Below, in pieces: positions 55,165 through 64,000 of a DNA stretch of 64,000 bases; position 1 is the stretch's first letter, and each line of letters opens with the position of its first letter. Source of the DNA: Demequina litorisediminis (lineage in GTDB: Bacteria; Actinomycetota; Actinomycetes; Actinomycetales; Demequinaceae); the NCBI RefSeq assembly GCF_030161615.1, contig NZ_BSUN01000001.1, positions 2,046,001 to 2,110,000 of the forward strand. The letters are read 5' to 3'. Under the pieces are notes generated by a model, which worked only from the letters and a program-made list of their open reading frames with translations, searched no databases and was not told the origin of the DNA. The position numbers and the translations under genes are program-made.

Positions 55165-56783
55165 ATGATGGCGAACGATGACGCGGTCGCGTTGAAGGAG
55201 CCCAAGGCTCCGCAGGAGTCGCACGCGCGGCGCTGGAGCGGGCTCGGGTGGGGGTTCATCGCGAAGGCTCCTGATGATGGCCCTGGTCAATGCGCTGGGT
55301 CTCTCCATCGTCTTGTCGGCCTGGAACGCGGAGGCCTGGGCGATCCTGGTCGCCTCGGTGGTTCTGCTCATCGCGGCAGACATCATCTACTTCGCGAAGA
55401 AGACGCTCCCGCTGAAGTACCTCTTCCCCGGACTGATCTTCCTCGCCATCTTCCAGATCTTTACCCTGGGCTACACCGGCTATGTGGCCTTCACCAACTA
55501 CGGCACGGGCCACGCGGGCTCCCAGGAGCAGGCGGTCGATGCGACCCTGATCCAGAATGAGCGCCGCGTCGACGGCTCGCCCACGTACCCCCTCGCCATC
55601 GTTCGCGACGGCGACACCATCGGCTTTGCGGTCAACGAGGACGGCATCGTCTCCGTCGGCACCGAGGAAGAGGTCCTTGCCCCCGTCGACGGCGCGACCG
55701 TCGACGGCAGCGGAAAGCCCACCGAGGTGCCCGGCTGGGAGGTCGTCTCCCAGAACGCACTGTTCTCCGACCAGGACCTGCAGCAGGCGGTTGTCGACCT
55801 GCGCGTCCCGGTCTCCGACGACGCCGAGGAAGGGTCGATGCGCACGCGCGACGGCTCGTCCGGCGCTGTCTACCAATCGTCGCTTGAGTGGGACGACGAG
55901 GCGCAGACCTTCACCGACAAGGAGACGGGCACCGTCTACTACGCGGACCAGGAGACCGGCAACTTCGTGGCCGACGACGGTTCGCAGCGCCCACCGGTTG
56001 GTATGTGACCGTCGGCTTCGACAACTTCGTCAAGGCCGTCACCGACAAGGCCCTTGCGGGCCCGCTGCTCAAGGTCACCGGCTGGACGTTCGCCTTCGCC
56101 ATCCTCACGGTGTTGACGAGCCCGGGCTCGGCCTTCTCTTTGCGCTCATCTACAACGACCCGCGGATCCGCGGACGCAAGTGGATGCGCACCGTCTTCAT
56201 CCTCCCGTACGCGTTCCCCGCGTTCATGTCCGCGCTGCTGTGGCGAGGCATGTTGAACCGCGAGTTCGGCATCATCAACGACTGGTTCTTCTTCGGCGCG
56301 GACATCAACTGGTTGGGCGACCCGTTCCTCGCCAAGGTAGCGATCCTGTGGGTCAACCTGTGGCTGTCGTACCCGTACTGGTTCCTGGTGTGCACGGGCG
56401 CCCTGCAGGCGCTGCCCAGCGAGACCATGGAGGCCTCGCGCATGGACGGCGCCGGACGCTGGCGCCAGTTCCGCTCCATCACGCTGCCCTTGTTGATGGT
56501 CTCGACCGCTCCGCTCGCGATCTCCTCGTTCGCGTTCAACTTCAACAACTTCACGATCATCTACATGCTGACGGAGGGTGGGCCGCCGTTCCCGGGCACC
56601 TCAGGGCTCGGCTCGACGGACATCCTGATCTCGGCCATTTACCAGATCTCCGGTGTGTCCGGCGGCTCCGCGGACTACGGTCTTGCGGCGGCCCTGTCGA
56701 TCATCGTGTTCATCTTCGTCGGCATCGTCTCGGCGATCGCCTTCCGCCAGACCCGCAAGGCGAGGAGATCTAGCCATGGCTGA
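55165..56783 (+). CDS. MalF-like permease with large outside loop (restored)
   Basis: 539 residues after repair. Eight or so membrane helices; between the third and fourth lies an external domain of about 180 residues (TNYGTGHAGSQEQAVDATLI to FDNFVKAVTDK), like the P2 loop of MalF and the GanP permease. EASRMDGAGRWRQFRSITLPLL is the EAA loop that contacts the ATPase. AGCT error near 55266; near 55987 an AGCT appears to have lost its T, and one base is missing near 56132. The end is either TGA 56783 or an earlier TAG within GGAGATCTAG if another indel is present. Confidence 0.86.
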
Positions 56784-57667
56784 CGTGACCACTCAGGCAC
56801 CCGCCCGTCGCAGCCCGACTCGCCGCACGCGGTGGTTCGCGGAGGTGGGCTGGAAGTACCCCGTCGCCGCGATCATCATCTTCTACGCGGCCTTCCCGCT
56901 GGTCTACGTGCTCTCGGCGTCGCTGTCCTCCTCGGGCACGCTCGCGAGCACCTCGGCGATGTTCTCGGACATCTCGTTCAGCAACTACGCGGCCCTGTCC
57001 GACACGTCCTACTGGACGTGGGTGGGCAACACCCTGATCGTGGGTGCCGCATCGGCTCTGGGGGCCGTCTTCATGGGTGCGTGCGCCGCCTACGCGTTCT
57101 CGCGCTTCCGCTTCAAGGGCCGCCGTGGCGGCCTCACCACGCTGCTGATCATCCAGATGTTCCCCCAGACGGTGGCGTTCGTCTCGGTGTTCCTGCTGCT
57201 GACGGCGCTGGGCAACGTGGTGCCGGCCCTCGGTATCAACTCGAAGATCGCGCTGATCTGCGTCTATCTCGGTGGAGCGCTCGGCGCGAACACCTTCCTG
57301 ATGTACGGGTTCTTCAACACGATTCCGAACGACATCGACGAGTCCGCCAAGGTCGACGGCGCCACGCACGCACAAATCTTCTGGAAGGCTGATCATGCCG
57401 CTCGTGACGCCGATCCTCGCGGTGGTGGGCCTACTGGCCTTCATCTCCGCCTTCGGTGACTTCATCCTCGCAAAGATCGTCCTGGTATCGCAGGACCAGT
57501 GGACGCTCGCCGTGGGCATGTACCAGTGGGTCTCGAACCAGTTGAGTGCCAACTGGGGCCTGTTCTCCGCCGGCGCGGTGCTCGCGTCCATCCCGGTGCT
57601 CATCATCTTCCTGTCGCTCCAGAAGTACATCGTGGGCGGCCTCACCGCAGGCTCGGTCAAGGGATAA
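56776..57667 (+). CDS. MalG-like permease (restored)
   Basis: 296 residues, six membrane helices, partner of the MalF-like subunit. DESAKVDGATHAQIFWKLIMPL is the EAA loop; the AGCT inside it (near 57388) carries an extra G and breaks the raw frame. ATG 56776 overlaps the end of the malF-like gene, with GAGGAGAT upstream. No ATPase gene accompanies the pair, so a shared MsmX/MsiK-type ATPase encoded elsewhere is expected. Confidence 0.9.
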
Positions 57668-57704
57668 CCCAGGGCCGATGCTCTCTCACCCTCGACGTAG
57701 CGCG

Positions 57705-57742
57705 GCGTTCTCACCGCTGGGACCGGTCCCAGCGGTGAGAAC
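57705..57742. repeat. 38-bp perfect palindrome between permease and GH53 genes
   Basis: CGTTCTCACCGCTGGGACC (57705-57723) is followed at once by its exact complement to 57742. It could fold as a strong hairpin in the operon mRNA (terminator or stabiliser) or be a protein-binding site. The rest of this 255-nt gap (57668-57922) shows only the ribosome site AAGGAAG before ATG 57923. Confidence 0.7.
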
Positions 57743-57922
57743 GTTCGTGTGCGCCGAGGGTTCTGTTGTCGCGGGGGTGGCTCGCGCCGCCGCCCGTGAG
57801 TCGCGTCACACGCAGCGACATCCGCGAGCCTGAGCTCGTTCTCTCACTACCCGCTCGGCGCACCTCGCGCCTCTCCCTCCACTTGCAGTACCCCGGATCA
57901 AGGACGATCGAAAGGAAGATCG

Positions 57923-60900
57923 ATGGCAAAGTTGCGATCAAGACTGGGAGCGGTCACAGCCACGGCTGCGATCAGCGCCCTCACGGTAGGAGGGTTGTCG
58001 AGCGCAGCCCTTGCCGCCGTGGACGAGCCGGTGGACGCCGGCATCACGGTGCCCAAGGTTGACGGGCTCGCCGACGACTTCATGAACGGCGTGGATGCCT
58101 CGTCGATCCTCTCGCTCGAGGAGTCTGGCGTCACGTTCAAGGACTTCGAAGGCAACGAGGCGGACGTCTTCGACGTCATGGCGGACGCCGGCGTGAACTA
58201 CTCGCGCATCCGCGTGTGGAACGACCCCTTCACGGCGGAGGGCGAGGGCTACGGCGGAGGCAACGTCGATGCGGAGCGCGCCACCGAGATCGGCCTGCGA
58301 TCGACCGAAGGCGGCATGAAGGTCTTCCTCGACTTCCACTACTCCGACTTCTGGGCCCACCCCGGACAGCAGCAGGAGCCCAAGGCCTGGTCCGAGATGT
58401 CGGCCGCTGAGAAGGCTGACGCGCTCTACGACTACACCTACGAAACCGTGTCCGACATGAAGAACGCGGGCGTCGATATCGGCATGGTTCAGATCGGTAA
58501 CGAGACCACCAACCTGGAGGCGGCAGGGGAGTCCTGGCCCGCTTCCGGGGCGCTATTCAAGGCAGGCGCGGACGCCGTGCGCGACGCGCTTGGCGACGAC
58601 GCCAAGGTCGCGATCCACTTCACCAACCCCGAGCGCGGCACCTACATGGGCTACGCCGAGAAGCTCGACAAGGGCCCCGACGGCAACGCCAACACGGGTG
58701 ACGAGATCGACTACGACGTGTTCGCCTCCTCGTACTACGCGTACTGGCACGGGACGCTGACGAATCTGACCTCGCAGTTGTCAAACGTCGCCACCACGTA
58801 CGACAAGGACGTCATCGTCGCTGAGACCTCGTGGAACTACACCCTCGAGGACGGCGACGGTCACGAGAACACCATCCGCAAGTCGACGCAGAGTGACAAG
58901 TACTCCTCCTCCGTCCAGGGCCAGGCCCTTGCGGTGCGCGACGTGATCGACGCGGTGGCGAAGGTGGGCGACGCCGGCCTGGGTGTCTTCTACTGGGAGC
59001 CCGCGTGGCTACCCGTCGGCACGGCCGATGACGTCGAGAGTAACAAGCTGCTGTGGGAGGAGTTCGGCTCCGGCTGGGCGTCGTCCTATGCGGGCGAGTA
59101 CAGCACGGATGCAGGCAAGAACTATGGCGGTTCGGCGTGGGACAACCAGGCGATGTTCGACTTCGAGGGCAACCCGCTTGAGTCCCTGCGCGTCTTCGAC
59201 TACGTGAAGACCGGCTCAGTCGCACCCCGCGAACTCGACTCGATTCAGCAACCGGCCATCACTGTGACCGAGGGCGACGCCATCACGTTGCCCAGGCTCC
59301 GTGGAGGTGTCCTACACGGACGGCACCACGGAAACCGAGACCGTGACCTGGAACGGCAAGGCCTCGTGGATCGACGGACGTGGTGTCTACGAGATCAATG
59401 GCACGACGGAGAGCGGCTACGACACCGTCGCGACGATTACCGTGCTCGACGCCTCCGGCGCGGGCGAGAACCTCGTGGTCAACCCCGGCTTCGAGGACGG
59501 CAAGTCCCCGTGGGAGACCACGGGTAGCGGCATCACCATTCCGTCGACCTCCGATGTCATCACGGGTTCCTACACGGCCCACTTCTACAAGGCCACGGAC
59601 TACACGTTCACCGTGTCACAGACACTCACCGATGTGCCCGCGGGCGACTACCGCCTTTCCGCGACGGTTCACGGCGTCGCGAATGGTGACGCTGACAGCG
59701 CCTACACCACGGTGGCGTCCGGAATCGCTTCCAACAGCGCGGACTTGTCGCTCGATGGGTGGCAAAACTACGACACCGCGACTACCGATGTGATCAGCAT
59801 CGTCGAGGGCGCCGACGTACAGGTGCAGGCGACCTTCAAGCTCACGGCTGGCTCGTGGGGAGCGATCGACGACTTCCAGTTGGTCGCGGAGAACCCGATG
59901 CCAGTGGCCGACACGGCTGCGCTGGAGTCGCTGCTCGACGAGGCTGCGGCCTACAGTGCCGACGACTACTCGGTGGCGTCCTACGCGGCTCTCACCAGGG
60001 CCGTTGCTCGCGGCGAGTGGGCCCTCGGCGCGTCCGCTCCGAGCCAGGCCACGGTCGACAACGCCGCAGAGGCGCTGCAGTCCGCCATCGACGGGCTCGT
60101 GCCAGGCGACGGCACCATCCCGGACCCGACGGTGGAGCCCGTCGCGATCACGGTGGTCGACGGCGAGGACATCGTCCTGCCCTCGACGGTCACGGTGACG
60201 TCGTACGACGAGACCACCACGACTGAGTCGGTCACGTGGAACGACTCGGTCTCATGGATCGACGGTCCCGGTGTTTACACCGTGACCGGCACCACCGCGA
60301 ACGGCTGGACCGCGACCGCGACCATCACCGTGACCGAGTCCGCGCTGCTGCTCAACGGTGGCTTCGAGAACGGCTTCGAGGACGTGTCCCCCTGGGACAT
60401 CACCGCGTCGCCGTGGCCGGATGCCGCGGCCGGGACCTTCTGGGTCTCGGGCGACGACAAGCGCTCGGGCGACTACTCGCTCAACTTCTGGAACGGCACG
60501 GGGGCGGAGTTCTCCGGCGCCGCCACCCAGAACGTCACCGGCCTCGAGCCGGGTGCCTACACGCTCAGCGCGTGGCTCACGGGTGGCGAGACCGCCGACG
60601 TCACGCTCACCGCGACCACGTCCGAGGGCTTCGAAGCGACAACATGGTGCTGCCCGGCTGGGGCAACTGGGCCGAGTACACCACCACCGCGGTGGTCGGC
60701 GACGACGGCGTGCTCACTGCTGAGATCGGCGGGACGTTCCAGGACGGCGCTTGGGGCTACGTCGATGACGTCACCCTGACCGCCGACGACGAGCCGGTTG
60801 CGGCAGACACCGCCGCTCTCGAGGGAGCCATCGCGGACGCGGCGGCGATTGACCGCAGCGGTTACACCCCCGGGTCGCTCAAGGTGCTCGACCTCGCGGT

Positions 60901-61777
60901 CGAGAAGGCCAACGTGGTGCTCGGTGCCACCGCTCCCTCGCAGGAGAAGGTGGACGCTGCCACCGTGGGCATCGAGTCCGCGCTCGACGCGCTCGTGGAG
61001 AAGGCCGACACCTCGGCCCTTGCCGCGATCATTGACGAGGCGCTCGCGATCGACACCTCCGGCTACACGGATGAGTCGGTCGAGGCACTCGAGGCCGCGA
61101 TTGCCGCGGGTGACACGGTTCTCGCTGACGCGAATGCCACCCAGTCCGAGGTGGACGGTGCAGCGGCGGCGATCAGCGACGCGATCGACGGCCTCGTGAA
61201 GGTCACCGGTCCGGTCACACCGACCCCGGAGCCCACGGTCGACCCGACCACGGACCCGGAGCCGACCACCGACCCGGAGCCCACGACGGACCCGGAGCCG
61301 ACGGTCGACCCGACCAGTGACCCCGAGCCCTCGGCGACCCCGTCGGAGACCCCGAACGCCACGGATGACCCGACGATTCAGATCGGCGGGTTCGAGGACG
61401 GCGAGGTGCCCACCCTGCACCCCGGTGACTCGATCACCCTGCGCCTCACCGGGATGCCGGGAGACCAGGTCGAGGTGGGTATCGCGTCGACGTACCAGCG
61501 TCTCGCGACCGTCGACCTCGTCGACGGAGCCGCGACGGTGACGGTGACCATCCCGCTCGACATGGAGCCTGGTACTCACCACCTCCAGGTCCGTGACGCG
61601 GACGGCAACATCCTGGTGCAGTACGAGGTCACCGTGGTGGCGGAAGCCGCGTCGGAGGGCGACCTGTCCACGACCGGCATCGATGGTGCCGCCTCCGTGG
61701 CGTTCCTCGTGCTCGCGCTGGGGCTGATGGCGGCAGGTGGCGTGGCGATCGCCCGCTCGCGCCGCTCGGACGCCTAG
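57923..61777 (+). CDS. Multimodular cell-surface GH53 endo-beta-1,4-galactanase (restored)
   Basis: 1284 residues. Signal peptide (cleavage near 31-32); GH53 catalytic domain (about 40-435) with acid/base Glu194 in QIGNETTN and nucleophile Glu301 in VAETSWNY; Ig-like Big_4 module (440-510); jelly-roll carbohydrate-binding module (515-655); FIVAR helix module (660-730); second Ig-like (735-805) and second binding module (810-955); two FIVAR modules (960-1093); a Thr/Pro/Asp/Glu linker; a small beta domain; then LSTTG near 1249, a membrane helix and a basic tail, which looks like a variant sortase signal. Indels: AGCT near 59293 (+1) and one A lost near 60636. Cuts galactan outside the cell for the importer upstream. 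Confidence 0.92.
61254..61322 (+). repeat. 18-bp degenerate tandem repeats in the galactanase linker
   Basis: GACCCGGAGCCNACNACN-type units are repeated about four times and encode TDPEPT repeats in a flexible wall-spanning linker. Confidence 0.7.
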
Positions 61778-61787
61778 TCAAGAAACA

Positions 61788-61823
61788 CGAGGGGGCGGCA
61801 CCCGCGCGGGTGCCGCCCCCTCG
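61788..61823. terminator. Bidirectional terminator between galactanase and glgX genes
   Basis: CGAGGGGGCGGCACCC (61788-61803) and its complement (61808-61823), loop GCGC, preceded by AAGAAACA and followed by TCGTGTC. It serves convergent genes. Confidence 0.8.
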
Positions 61824-61839
61824 TCGTGTCTGGCGGCTT

Positions 61840-63981
<2,142 letters not shown>

Positions 63982-64000
63982 ACGTTCATTGTGCCTGGCA

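Overview
The window is GC-rich, densely coded actinobacterial DNA, most likely Micrococcales of the Cellulomonadaceae/Demequinaceae kind. This rests on gene content: thrC-thrB, rho-rpmE-prfA-prmC-tsaC-wecA-atp operon-nucS, a GlgE/GlgB pair, NucS, a Rho with a long Arg/Gly/Asp-rich insert, and GTG starts with GTGA/ATGA/TGATG overlaps. No tRNA, rRNA, CRISPR array or classical transposase was seen.

The dominant feature of the raw sequence is that about 34 genes, including essential ones (rho, prfA, most of the atp operon), are broken by single-base insertions. Almost every insertion turns AGCT into AGGCT or AGCCT (about 95 cases). Restoring AGCT gives full-length products whose corrected lengths are whole codon numbers. 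About 18 single-base losses also occur, mostly in short G or C runs. I read both classes as sequencing/assembly error, the first probably linked to base modification at AGCT. Gene coordinates below span the restored gene.

Layout. 1-1394: end of thrC and thrB. 1478-16267: accessory block between thrB and rho, holding a ThuA-like protein, a GNAT acetyltransferase, a heterodimeric ABC exporter, a ribose-type sugar ABC importer divergent from its binding protein, a Gfo/Idh/MocA dehydrogenase, a TIM-barrel sugar isomerase, a ROK repressor, and a DUF6325-SHOCT-DUF389 operon. 16590-18419: rho. 18486-19583: a DUF559 nuclease-like gene whose two ends lie in copies of a palindromic repeat. 19826-22633: secreted M6-type metallopeptidase and a small lipoprotein. 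22720-35053: rpmE, prfA, prmC, tsaC, a WecA-like transferase, atpI-B-E-F-H-A-G-D-C, nucS. 35209-39614: esterase, GH1 beta-glucosidase, a small zinc-finger protein and two alpha/beta hydrolases. 39637-45871: a small unknown gene, a 915-residue protein with 11-residue coiled-coil repeats, two envelope proteins and a CnoX-like co-chaperone. 45986-50209: glgB and glgE. 50287-61777: galactan locus (LacI regulator, GH42, binding protein, two permeases, multimodular GH53). 61840-63981: glgX.

The parts connect as follows. The galactan locus would cut arabinogalactan or pectic galactan outside the cell (GH53), import the oligosaccharides (binding protein plus MalF/MalG type permeases, with no ATPase encoded here) and hydrolyse them inside (GH42), under a LacI repressor with two operator-like sites. 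The GH1 enzyme has its own palindromic operator and a leaderless promoter. GlgE, GlgB and GlgX build and trim alpha-glucan. Several genes (ABC exporter, rbsA-like, ROK, GH1, the 103-residue gene, glgE) share a TANNNT box exactly 6 nt before the start codon, which points to leaderless mRNAs.
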